Part shown: one piece after another, positions 1 through 5,930 of the stretch | Layout: each line of letters opens with the position of its first letter | Position numbering within the stretch: the first letter of the stretch is position 1 | DNA from: Candidatus Hydrogenedentota bacterium | GTDB lineage: Bacteria; Hydrogenedentota; Hydrogenedentia; Hydrogenedentales; SLHB01 | Assembly: GCA_026387845.1 (NCBI GenBank) | Contig: JAPLKX010000540.1 | Span: forward strand, 1 to 18,617 | Reading direction: 5' to 3' | DNA: 18,617 nucleotides | Made by a program: the position numbers and the translations under genes | Notes under the pieces: generated by a model | Seen by the model: the letters and a program-made list of their open reading frames with translations, nothing else | What the model was told of the DNA's origin: nothing | Databases searched by the model: none

Positions 1-2
1 CA

Positions 3-281
3 TGGGCGCCTAAAGGCGGCGCACCGCTCGCGTGGGAACCCGTCCCGGGCTGCCCGGAAGATACGCTGACGCCCAAGCCGGAGATGCGGTACTCGCCTAT
101 CATCGACGACATCCTCGTGGCGGCGCGGGAAAAGCGCCGTCCGAGGGTAAGCCTGTACGACGGGCGTCAGGCGCAGGAGATGGTACAGGCGGTTTACGAC
201 TCGTACGTGCAGGGCCGGCGCGTGGCGCTACCGCTGGCGGAACGCACGCATCCGCTGAAAGGCTGGAACCGGCAAGCTTGA
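3..281 (+). CDS. Gfo/Idh/MocA-type oxidoreductase, C-terminal fragment (5' end outside window)
   Basis: The reading frame is open from base 3 and ends at a TGA at 279-281, giving about 92 residues. The visible part has the usual end of a Gfo/Idh/MocA sugar or inositol dehydrogenase: a segment reading SPIIDDILVAARE, then a small loop with SLYDGRQAQEMVQAVYDSY, then GRRVALPL. In this family that segment is the last helix pair (residues choosing a position in a 'DG.EA...V...Y.S...G+.V.LP' pattern) after the C-terminal alpha/beta domain. The NAD-binding domain and catalytic residues lie upstream and cannot be judged, so the substrate is unknown. It converges with a complete oxidoreductase at 983-1984 on the other strand, and the repeat-bracketed S23-family gene sits exactly between the two stop codons. 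Confidence 0.7.
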   Translation, partial: WAPKGGAPLAWEPVPGCPEDTLTPKPEMRYSPIIDDILVAAREKRRPRVSLYDGRQAQEMVQAVYDSYVQGRRVALPLAERTHPLKGWNRQA

Positions 282-285
282 GCCT

Positions 286-355
286 GTGGTCGGTGGCCGG
301 TGAGCGGTGGACGGTGAGCGGTGGCCGGTGGACGGTGAGCGGTGGACGGTGAGCG
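286..355 (+). repeat. Heptad array A, left arm (10 units of GTGNNCG)
   Basis: Ten uninterrupted 7-bp units follow one another with no spacer. Every unit is GTG-NN-CG, and only the central dinucleotide changes, in the order GT, GC, AG, GA, AG, GC, GA, AG, GA, AG. The array begins 4 bp after the upstream gene's stop codon and ends 36 bp before the S23-family start codon. Bases 315-356 are the reverse complement of 824-865 in the right arm with one mismatch in 42. Open frames that run through the array are low-complexity artefacts. Confidence 0.95.
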
Positions 356-391
356 GAAGAGCCAGGGAAACGTGGACGAAAGGAACCTCTG

Positions 392-757
392 ATGCCGGTG
401 CAAACCTACGAGGAACTGGAAGTCTGGCAGAAAGCGATGGAACTGGTGGCTCTGATATACCGATTGACGAAGGGCTTTCCAAGGGAGGAAGTTTACGGGC
501 TGACCAGCCAGTTGCGCCGCGCGGCGGTATCGGTGCCGTCGAACATCGCGGAGGGGCAGGGCAGGCGGTCTACGAAGGAGTTTCTGAATCACCTCTCGAT
601 GGCTCGCGGTTCGCTGCTTGAGGTGGAAACCCAGACGGAGATAGCTCTCAGGCTGAACTACCTGAACTCCGAACAGAAAGCCCAGGTCAAGGAACTGACG
701 TCAACAGTGGGGCGTCTTCTAAACGGTCTGATTCGAGCACTCGACGCCAAGCTGTAA
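392..757 (+). CDS. Four-helix-bundle protein of the S23 / 23S rRNA intervening-sequence (IVP) family
   Basis: This 121-residue protein matches the S23/IVP four-helix-bundle family (the TIGR02436 / PF05635 type) in length and motifs. It opens with the YEELEVWQKAMEL helix, followed by FPREEVYGLTSQLRRA, the family hallmark SVPSNIAEGQGR near residues 47-58, and a FLNHLSMARGSLLEVETQ helix near 64-81. The family forms small helical oligomers. Members are found inside rRNA intervening sequences, as free genes, and as the accessory protein Avd of diversity-generating retroelements, and the free forms have no settled function. The ATG at 392 has an AAAGGAA ribosome site 6-7 bases upstream. The gene lies between inverted heptad arrays at 286-355 and 761-985, so gene and arrays look like one inserted unit between two convergent oxidoreductase genes. 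No reverse transcriptase or rRNA is present nearby. Confidence 0.9.
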   Translation: MPVQTYEELEVWQKAMELVALIYRLTKGFPREEVYGLTSQLRRAAVSVPSNIAEGQGRRSTKEFLNHLSMARGSLLEVETQTEIALRLNYLNSEQKAQVKELTSTVGRLLNGLIRALDAKL

Positions 758-760
758 GCT

Positions 761-985
761 CCGCCCACCGTCCACCGCCCGCCAACCACCGCCAACCGAC
801 CACCGCTCACCGTCCACCGTCCACCGCTCACCGTCAACCGCTCACCGTCCACCGGCCACCGCTCACCGGCCACCGCTTACCGACCACCGTCCACCGCCCA
901 CCGCTCACCGGCCACCGCTCACCGACCACCGCCCACCGTCTCAGCGCTCACCGACCACCGTCCACCGTCCACCGGCTACCGACTA
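761..985 (-). repeat. Heptad array A, right arm (32 units, inverted relative to left arm)
   Basis: On the + strand the array reads CCG-NN-CA repeatedly, which is the reverse complement of the left arm's GTGNNCG unit. From 761 to 985 there are 225 bases, or 32 heptads plus one extra base; the slip lies in the stretch around 936-950. Units 4, 11 and 17 carry single changes. The order of the central dinucleotides repeats at a higher level: the run AG, GC, AG, GT (read on the - strand) occurs twice in the middle. Units 10-15 (824-865) match left-arm units 5-10 in order. The last unit contains the TAG stop of the oxidoreductase on the - strand, so the array abuts that gene directly. Confidence 0.95.
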
Positions 986-1984
986 CTCCGCGTTGACCTC
1001 TACCACGGTTGCGTTTTTGACTGATTCGATGGCGGCTTCGAGCACTTTTTGCGCGGCGAGCGCGTCGGCGCCGGACCCTTCGATGTTGCGCAGAGACGTT
1101 TTTTCGGCGACCTGCTCGACGAACCGCTGTATGCGGTTGCGGAACGTGTCTTCAAACCGTTTCTCGTTAAACGGGCCGAAGACGGTGTTGGTGACGACGG
1201 TTTTTTCAGGCGAGCCCGCGGGATAGAAGGTGAGCTCTGCGAACATGTCCTCGAGCACGAACCGGCCGGCGGTCCCCGCGACTTCGCACCGTTCCATGGG
1301 ATGGCCGCGGTCGATGTCGTAGGAGCCGGTAAGGCCGCCGACGGCGCCATTTTTGAACTTGAGGTTGAAATGTGCGGTGGACCAGATGGCCCTTCCCGGG
1401 GCTTTTGTGGCGAAACACTGGACGTGGGAGATGTCGCCGCAGAAATAGCGCATGACGTCGATGGTGTGGGGGTGGAGCGCTTTGATTTGGAACCAGGGCG
1501 AGGTTTCGACGGGGTTTTTGATCCACATGGCCATGTTGACGAACAGGAGCGAGCCGAGCCGGCCTTCGTCGACCCACCGTTTTGCCTGGCGCGCCATCGG
1601 GGTGAACCGGTGGTTGAGGTTGATGCCGTAGGACAGGTTTTTGCGCCGCGCGAGCTCGACCATCTGCTCGGCCTGGTGGATTTCGTTTGAGATGGGTTTT
1701 TCGCCGAGGACGTGGCACCCCGCGTCGAGCGCCAGGATGGTGGGCTCGAAATGGTCGCTGCCGGATTCGTACCCGCCGGTGGCGACGCTGCAGATATCGG
1801 GCTGGATCTGTTTGAGCATGTCGGCCGCGTCGTAGAAGGCGGGGACGTTGAACCGTACAGCGGCGGAATCGGCCCGCTCGCGGATCACGTCGCACACGCC
1901 GGCCAGATCGCACAGGCCGAACGAGGAATAAATGCCGGCGTGGAGGTTGCCGATCGGCCCCATTCCAATGACGCAGACTCGCAA
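983..1984 (-). CDS. Gfo/Idh/MocA family NAD(P)-dependent oxidoreductase
   Basis: The 333-residue product is of usual family length. Residues 1-15 hold the Rossmann nucleotide-binding loop, GMGPIGNLH (GxGxxG). The family signature EKPIS lies at residues 95-99, where the lysine is a catalytic or cofactor-contacting residue. NHRFTP follows near 124-129, and HPHTIDVMRYFCGD near 171-184 carries the active-site Asp/His pattern. The C-terminal half is the alpha/beta substrate domain. These cytoplasmic enzymes oxidise or reduce sugars, inositols and related polyols; the exact substrate cannot be read from sequence. The start is a TTG at 1984 preceded by GGAG with 8 bases spacing. The stop codon falls inside the last unit of heptad array A. 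It is convergent with the partial relative at 3-281, so the pair may belong to different operons. Confidence 0.9.
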   Translation of the reverse strand: MRVCVIGMGPIGNLHAGIYSSFGLCDLAGVCDVIRERADSAAVRFNVPAFYDAADMLKQIQPDICSVATGGYESGSDHFEPTILALDAGCHVLGEKPISNEIHQAEQMVELARRKNLSYGINLNHRFTPMARQAKRWVDEGRLGSLLFVNMAMWIKNPVETSPWFQIKALHPHTIDVMRYFCGDISHVQCFATKAPGRAIWSTAHFNLKFKNGAVGGLTGSYDIDRGHPMERCEVAGTAGRFVLEDMFAELTFYPAGSPEKTVVTNTVFGPFNEKRFEDTFRNRIQRFVEQVAEKTSLRNIEGSGADALAAQKVLEAAIESVKNATVVEVNAE

Positions 1985-2032
1985 GGCGATGACTCCAATA
2001 TTAAGTGGTTTTCCTGCATTTTATTCATTGGC

Positions 2033-2050
2033 CGCAAAGAACGCAAAGAG
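2033..2050 (+). repeat. Two-unit 9-bp repeat CGCAAAGAA / CGCAAAGAG
   Basis: Two adjacent 9-base units, CGCAAAGAA and CGCAAAGAG, lie between the oxidoreductase start and heptad array B and run directly into that array. It may be part of the same compound repeat. Confidence 0.6.
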
Positions 2051-2081
2051 AGACCGGAGTCTGGAGACTGGAGTCCGGAGG
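2050..2081 (+). repeat. Heptad array B, left arm (GAGNCNG units)
   Basis: Four 7-bp units follow without spacer: GAGACCG, GAGTCTG, GAGACTG, GAGTCCG, then a partial GAGG. Bases 2058-2081 are the reverse complement of 2335-2358 with 22 of 24 positions identical. The two arms enclose the small ORF at 2102-2290. The unit length and the GAG-NN-YG layout echo array A although the sequence is different. Confidence 0.85.
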
Positions 2082-2101
2082 AAATGGCGGAGGCGGAGAA
2101 A

Positions 2102-2290
2102 GTGAGCCGGTTTTCGGATTACCCGACGGCGTCGCCCATTCCGATGGAAGCCATCAAGGGGCAGTGGGGCCTGGTGCAGCGCGCGCTCGATGACGGGCGA
2201 ATTGCCGGGTTTGACATCCTGGGCGCCGTGTTGATCGACGGCCACCTTGAACAGGCGGCGTGGATCCGGGATTTTATTGCGGCGCACTGA
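2102..2290 (+). CDS. Small hypothetical protein between inverted heptad arms
   Basis: I do not recognise this protein. From a GTG at 2102 it would be 62 residues; a GGAGG at 2089-2093 sits 8 bases upstream and favours this start. An in-frame ATG at 2084 would give 68 residues but has its GGAGG only 2 bases away. Codons end overwhelmingly in G or C, as in the neighbouring genes, which supports real coding. The C-terminal half (WGLVQRALDDGRIAGFD, then HLEQAAWIRDFIAAH) looks like a folded helical segment with two tryptophans. There are no cysteines, no signal peptide and no membrane segment. It is bracketed by inverted array B in the way the S23-family gene is bracketed by array A. It could instead be the remnant of a longer gene. 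Confidence 0.5.
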   Translation: MSRFSDYPTASPIPMEAIKGQWGLVQRALDDGRIAGFDILGAVLIDGHLEQAAWIRDFIAAH

Positions 2291-2292
2291 AG

Positions 2293-2325
2293 AAATCTCA
2301 GATCTCAGATCTCAAATTTGAGATC
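2293..2325. repeat. Heptad array C, left arm, ending in an 18-bp perfect palindrome
   Basis: Three 7-bp units (AATCTCA, GATCTCA, GATCTCA) run into the perfect palindrome GATCTCAAATTTGAGATC at 2308-2325, so the array reverses direction within itself. Bases 2293-2317 are the reverse complement of 5932-5956 with 24 of 25 positions identical. The array lies 3 bases after the stop of the small ORF and directly before array B's right arm. Confidence 0.85.
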
Positions 2326-2331
2326 CTGTTT

Positions 2332-2359
2332 CTGCCTCCGGTCTCCAGCCTCCAGACTG
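2332..2359 (-). repeat. Heptad array B, right arm (inverted)
   Basis: Four 7-bp units, CTGCCTC, CGGTCTC, CAGCCTC and CAGACTG, are the inverted counterpart of the left arm at 2050-2081. The best match is 2335-2358 against 2058-2081. The array falls in the 5' region of the polyprenyl synthase reading frame. Confidence 0.85.
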
Positions 2360-2362
2360 GTT

Positions 2363-2407
2363 CAAAAGGTGGGACACCCCCCACAACTGCCGGGGGGCGT
2401 CCCAGCG
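2363..2407 (+). repeat. REP-like hairpin repeat E, copy 1
   Basis: The shared core is CAAAA, then a GTGGG...CCCAC hairpin, then GCCGGGGGGCGTCCC and a CGG end. A second copy in the same orientation lies at 5794-5838. The first hairpin is GTGGG/CCCAC here and GTGA/TCAC in the other copy, so both arms changed together. A longer imperfect pairing of GGGACACCCCCC with GGGGGGCGTCCC is also possible in this copy. It overlaps the start of the polyprenyl synthase frame. Confidence 0.7.
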
Positions 2408-3367
2408 GTCTCACTTTATGAGCCTATCAAGCCGGAACTTGCGCAGACGCAAGCGCTTGTTTCGTCGTTGTGGGGGGAGGCCCTGTCGCTTGTGAACGGG
2501 CCGCTGCAGGCGCCGCCCAAGGTTGGGGGGAAACTGTTGCGGCCGGCGCTGTGCCTTTTGACGGCGGGCGCGGTTGGGGCGAACGGGAACCTGGGCCGGT
2601 TTGTGGACCTGGCGGCGGCGCTGGAGTTGCTTCATCTGGCGGCGTTGACGCACGACGACGTGGTGGACCGGTCGTGCCTACGCCGGGGTACAGCGTCATT
2701 GAACGCGTTGTGGAACGATCACGTGGCGGTGTTGAGCGGTGACTACCTGGTGGCGCGGGCCGTGAGCCTGCTGGTCAAGATGAACTCGCTGGAGTTGATC
2801 GGCAACGCGTTTGCCACCGTGCGGAAAATGACGGAGGGGGAGCTTCGCACGATGGCGGAGAGTTTCAATAATTACACGCAGGAGGATTGCCTGCGGCTCG
2901 CCGAACAGAAGACGGCGAGCTATTTCGCAACGACGTGCACGGCCCCGACCTATGTGCTCGAGACGGGCTGCCGGGAACCGTTGCACCAGTACGGCCTGTC
3001 GTTGGGGATCGCGTTTCAACTCATCGACGACGTCCTGGACTTGGTGCAGGATCAGGAGACGCTGGGGAAACCGGCGTGCGGGGATATCGCCGAGGGCAAA
3101 CGGACACTGCCCATCCTGCTGATGCGCCAAGGGCTGCCGCCGGACGACGCCGGACGGCTCGCGCGGATGGTGGGCCGTACATTGTCCGAGGAGGAGCGGG
3201 CATGGACAGCGCGGGCGCTGGAGCGGTCGGGTGCGCGTCGGCGGACGGAGCAGATCGCGCGGTCGTACGCGAGCGCGGCCCAACAAGCGCTGGGCCCGTT
3301 GCCGTCGAGCTCGTTCAAGGAGTCGATGCTGGGTATGACGGAGTTTGTGCTGGTTCGGGGATTTTGA
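2369..3367 (+). CDS. Long-chain polyprenyl diphosphate synthase (trans-isoprenyl diphosphate synthase)
   Basis: The enzyme adds isopentenyl diphosphate units to an allylic diphosphate to make the polyprenyl chain used for quinones or lipid carriers. Visible family motifs, in order, are GGKLLRP; the first aspartate-rich motif DDVVD; RRGTASLNALW; AVLSGDYLVARA; the KTASYFATTC segment; the second aspartate-rich motif in FQLIDDVLDL; and GDIAEGKRTLPILL. Both DDxxD motifs that bind magnesium are intact. The residues 4 and 5 before the first motif are alanines, which in this family goes with long products (about C40 or more). The start is uncertain. No ATG with a ribosome site precedes the conserved region, and the frame opens inside repeats: GTG 2369 is used here and TTG 2318 is the upstream limit. 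A GT-C glycosyltransferase needing a polyprenyl-linked donor follows downstream. Confidence 0.88.
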   Translation: MGHPPQLPGGVPAVSLYEPIKPELAQTQALVSSLWGEALSLVNGPLQAPPKVGGKLLRPALCLLTAGAVGANGNLGRFVDLAAALELLHLAALTHDDVVDRSCLRRGTASLNALWNDHVAVLSGDYLVARAVSLLVKMNSLELIGNAFATVRKMTEGELRTMAESFNNYTQEDCLRLAEQKTASYFATTCTAPTYVLETGCREPLHQYGLSLGIAFQLIDDVLDLVQDQETLGKPACGDIAEGKRTLPILLMRQGLPPDDAGRLARMVGRTLSEEERAWTARALERSGARRRTEQIARSYASAAQQALGPLPSSSFKESMLGMTEFVLVRGF

Positions 3368-3377
3368 GGGGGCCGTG

Positions 3378-3650
3378 AAGCCGGGCTAAAGCCGTTATGA
3401 AAGTCACGCTAAAGTGCGCTATTGCTCCGGGGAATGTCGTAACCACCCCGTCTAAAGACGGGTGCAAAGAGGAGCCGGCTGAAGCCGGCTAAGTCAGCAA
3501 TGCCCTAACTTATGGCGACCCGGACGCGCGCACTACATTTTAGCCTGCTTCAGCAGGCTGCCGACCGCTTCGGTCGACTTTTGGACACCCATCTTTAGGG
3601 TGGCAAGGCTCACGCCTTTTGGACAGTGCGCTTTAGGGTGACTTCAAACC
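3378..3650. repeat. Cluster of short hairpins with CTRAAG loops, arranged as mirrored arms
   Basis: This non-coding gap holds at least six small hairpins. On the left arm they read stem-CT(A/G)AAG-stem: GGC-TAAA-GCC near 3384, CCCGTC-TAAA-GACGGG at 3447-3462, and AGCCGGC-TGAA-GCCGGCT at 3473-3490. On the right arm the loops are the reverse complement: AGCCTGC-TTCA-GCAGGCT at 3542-3559, CGACCG-CTT-CGGTCG at 3562-3576, and CACCC...GGGTG around a CTTTA loop at 3586-3602. CTAAAGTGCGCT (left, from 3409) and CTAAAGCGCACT (reverse complement of the right arm near 3625) mark the outer ends. No open frame of note lies inside. It resembles REP/BIME-type dispersed elements. Confidence 0.75.
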
Positions 3651-3683
3651 AAGTTCGAGCTTTGAGGAGAACATCGGCCTGCT

Positions 3684-5174
3684 ATGTCCGCTGCGACAAA
3701 GACCTGGATTGCACTCGGGGGAATAGTGCTTTTGGGGGCGTTTCTGCGCGTGTATGGGCTGGGTGCGGAGTCGCCGTGGTGGGATGAGATCGTGGCGCTC
3801 GATGCGTTGGATGCGCCGGGTCTGGCGGCATTTTTGGGGGAAGTCCGTGCGTCGGACCCGCCGATGACGCCGGTGTATTTTGTGGTGGCGTGGTGCTGGT
3901 CGCGGTTGGGCGGGGATTCGGTGGTGTGGATGCGGCTGCTGTCGGTGTTGTTGGGTTTAGCGTGCATCCCGGTGGCGTACGGGGTGGGCCGGCGGCTGGT
4001 CGGCCGGACCGGGGCGCTGGCGGGCAGCCTGGCGCTGGCGGCGTCGCTGGTGCATGTTTATTATTCGCAGGAAATCCGGGTGTACGCGCTGGCGACGTTG
4101 CTGGCGCTGTGCTCGATGTATTGTTTTGTGCGGTGGGTGGAGAGGGATCAGGCGGGGTGGGGCTGGCTGGCGTGCCAGGTGGTTTTGAACGGGCTGCTGG
4201 CGTTTACGCACCTGTTTGGCGTGCTGCTTTTTGCGGCGCAGGGAATTTTTCTGGCGATGTTCCGGCGAGGGGACAGGAAAGGGCTGGCGGTATGGGCGGG
4301 GGCGCACGCGGTTATTTTGGCGGGGCTTGGGGCGTGGCTTTCGACGATTGACACGGCCACGATTCACGAGGCGGCGGATTGGATGGTAAGGCCGGGCTGG
4401 CGGGACGTGGTGATGGTTGCGGCCGTGTTCGCGGGCGGCAGGCCGTCGAACGAGAACCCGGCGCCGCACCTTCCCGGCGGGGTGAGCCTGGATTTGGTGC
4501 TGATGGCGCTTGTGGGCGGGCTGATCGCGTGGTATGTCGTGCCGCGGCTGTTTGGGAAGGGGGAAGAAGATGGCGGCGGGCTATCGAGCAGTCGGGGGAT
4601 CTGGCTTCTTTTGATTTGGTTTGTTATTCCCGTAGCGGGGCTGCTGGCCGCGTCGTACGTATGGCGGCCATGTTTTGTGTACCGGTATATCCTGTATAGC
4701 AGTATTCCGTTGTACGTTCTGCTGGGTGGGGCGCTGGGCGAGGCGCGCGGCCCGCGGCTGATTGGGCTGGCCCTTGCCTGCGTTTGGGGATACCAACTGC
4801 TGGCGGTAGGTTGCGGCCCGTTCCGGCCGGACTGGCGGTCGGCGGGAGCGTATCTCGAGTCGCGGATGGGGCCGCGGGACACGGTGGTGGCGTTGCAGAG
4901 CATCAATTATTCCGCGCTACGGTTCAACAGCCGGGTTCCCGAGTCGCGGATGCGGTCCGTGGGTGTGTGGTCGGAGGTTGTGCCGGCGGTGAGTGAGGCG
5001 CTGGGGAACGGGGGCGGCGCGTGGGTGGTGGTGTGGCTGTGGACGGACCCCGGGAATATCGAGCGGGCATTGAGGGATAAGGGGCTGGAATATAGTTCTG
5101 TGGATTTTGGGGGCTGGCCCGGGCTGAGGGCGTACAGGGTGACGAAGGGGATTCCGGGAACCGGACGCCTTTAG
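3684..5174 (+). CDS. GT39-like (GT-C fold) integral membrane glycosyltransferase
   Basis: This 496-residue protein has about ten hydrophobic segments and the layout of the bacterial dolichyl-phosphate-mannose-protein mannosyltransferase / ArnT-like group (PMT_2 type). The first helix is followed by LRVYGLGAESPWWDE; the Asp34-Glu35 pair sits in the first outer loop, where GT-C enzymes keep their catalytic acid. YYSQEIRVYALATLLAL near residues 125-141 is the second family hallmark. A variable soluble C-terminal part follows the last helices. Such enzymes move a sugar from a polyprenyl-phosphate donor to a lipid, protein or glycan on the outer face of the inner membrane. The acceptor cannot be told from sequence. 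The upstream gene for a polyprenyl synthase could supply the carrier. The ATG at 3684 is chosen because the membrane topology starts right after it; the nearest GAGGAG is about 14 bases away, so the ribosome site is weak. Confidence 0.85.
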   Translation: MSAATKTWIALGGIVLLGAFLRVYGLGAESPWWDEIVALDALDAPGLAAFLGEVRASDPPMTPVYFVVAWCWSRLGGDSVVWMRLLSVLLGLACIPVAYGVGRRLVGRTGALAGSLALAASLVHVYYSQEIRVYALATLLALCSMYCFVRWVERDQAGWGWLACQVVLNGLLAFTHLFGVLLFAAQGIFLAMFRRGDRKGLAVWAGAHAVILAGLGAWLSTIDTATIHEAADWMVRPGWRDVVMVAAVFAGGRPSNENPAPHLPGGVSLDLVLMALVGGLIAWYVVPRLFGKGEEDGGGLSSSRGIWLLLIWFVIPVAGLLAASYVWRPCFVYRYILYSSIPLYVLLGGALGEARGPRLIGLALACVWGYQLLAVGCGPFRPDWRSAGAYLESRMGPRDTVVALQSINYSALRFNSRVPESRMRSVGVWSEVVPAVSEALGNGGGAWVVVWLWTDPGNIERALRDKGLEYSSVDFGGWPGLRAYRVTKGIPGTGRL

Positions 5175-5274
5175 GAAGAAGCGGGGCGGACGGGGTGTTA
5201 GATCATCTACAGATGGCAACGATTACAACTCAAGCTTGGGTTAAAACTCTTTGTGTTTCGGAAAGGAGAAAACC

Positions 5275-5649
5275 ATGAAGAGACTCTTGGTTTTGCTTTG
5301 TCTGGTAGCAATTGTGGTCGCGATACCCGCGTGCAGGCCTCGCACGGAACCCGGTAAGGCGACACCGCCAACGCCCGGCCGGAGCACTGCGCCCAGCGCG
5401 GCGCCCGGTGAGCGGCCAACGATGCCGGCCCCAACCCGTCCGGCGCCTGGGCAGCCCACACCGCCCGGCGCGCAACGGGAAGAAGGCATGCCGCCTTCCC
5501 CCGCGACGGTCAAGCCGGCGGAACCGCCATCACCTCAGGAAGCCCCCGGCCAGCGGCCGATGCCGCCCAGCACGACGCCGAGCAGCCCCACGCCGCCGGG
5601 CGCGGGTACAACGACCCCGCCATCACCCGGCACGCGACCCATGCAATAA
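5275..5649 (+). CDS. Small proline-rich putative lipoprotein
   Basis: The 124-residue product starts at an ATG with AAAGGAG 6 bases upstream. Residues 1-20 form a lipoprotein signal: MKR, a hydrophobic stretch, then I-P-A-C with Cys20 as the acylated residue. The proline at -2 is unusual for a lipobox. The remainder is low-complexity and extremely rich in proline, with Thr, Ser, Gly and Ala, has no predicted fold, and has no catalytic motif. It would sit on a membrane as an extended stalk-like chain. A strong terminator at 5696-5737 closes the gene, so it is probably a single transcription unit. Proline-rich lipoproteins often span the periplasm or bind the cell wall, but no role can be assigned here. 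Confidence 0.75.
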   Translation: MKRLLVLLCLVAIVVAIPACRPRTEPGKATPPTPGRSTAPSAAPGERPTMPAPTRPAPGQPTPPGAQREEGMPPSPATVKPAEPPSPQEAPGQRPMPPSTTPSSPTPPGAGTTTPPSPGTRPMQ

Positions 5650-5695
5650 CGATTGGCGCCGTTGCCGCCGGATGCGGGAACGGCAAGGGTTGAAA

Positions 5696-5737
5696 GGGAC
5701 CTCTTGCTCTCACAGTGGAGCAAGAGGTCCCCTTCTT
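5696..5737 (+). terminator. Rho-independent terminator after the lipoprotein gene
   Basis: A perfect 14-bp stem, GGGACCTCTTGCTC at 5696-5709 with its complement at 5718-5731, has an 8-base loop and is followed by CTTCTTT. It lies 47 bases after the stop codon. Confidence 0.85.
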
Positions 5738-5793
5738 TATGCGGAATGATGAATCAACTGCAGACCGGGGTTGATAGGGATGGGGAGGGGCGG

Positions 5794-5838
5794 GCAAAAA
5801 GTGACACCACTCACAAAAGCCGGGGGGCGTCCCGACGG
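5794..5838 (+). repeat. REP-like hairpin repeat E, copy 2
   Basis: This is the second copy of the element at 2363-2407, in the same orientation. It has CAAAAAGT, GACACCACTCACAAAAGCC and GGGGGGCGTCCC followed by a CGG-type end. The small hairpin is GTGA/TCAC here against GTGGG/CCCAC in copy 1. It lies in the convergent gap between the lipoprotein and pfkB genes. Confidence 0.7.
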
Positions 5839-5850
5839 GCACGAATGGAA

Positions 5851-5895
5851 GTCTCAAGGGTCCCAAAGGTCTCAATTGTCCCAATGGTCCCAGGG
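5851..5895 (+). repeat. Array D: five 9-bp units GTCYCANNN
   Basis: Five adjacent 9-base units read GTCTCAAGG, GTCCCAAAG, GTCTCAATT, GTCCCAATG and GTCCCAGGG. The first six bases are nearly fixed and the last three vary. Only one arm is visible in the window. Confidence 0.85.
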
Positions 5896-5930
5896 AGTTT
5901 TCTGAAAAAGTGCCGGAAGTTAACGGCGCT

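Noticed and set aside
194..592. Open frames of 84-132 codons running through the heptad arrays on both strands
   Set aside because: They translate to repetitive His/Arg/Pro or Gly/Arg/Trp strings from the 7-bp units and overlap the S23-family gene; no ribosome sites and no protein-like composition.
392..757. 23S rRNA intervening sequence
   Set aside because: The flanks are oxidoreductase genes and heptad arrays, with no recognisable rRNA sequence.
761..985. CRISPR array
   Set aside because: Units are 7 bp with no spacers, and no cas gene is visible.
286..985. Diversity-generating retroelement, because the S23-family protein resembles Avd
   Set aside because: No reverse transcriptase, no template/variable repeat pair and no C-type-lectin target are present in the window.
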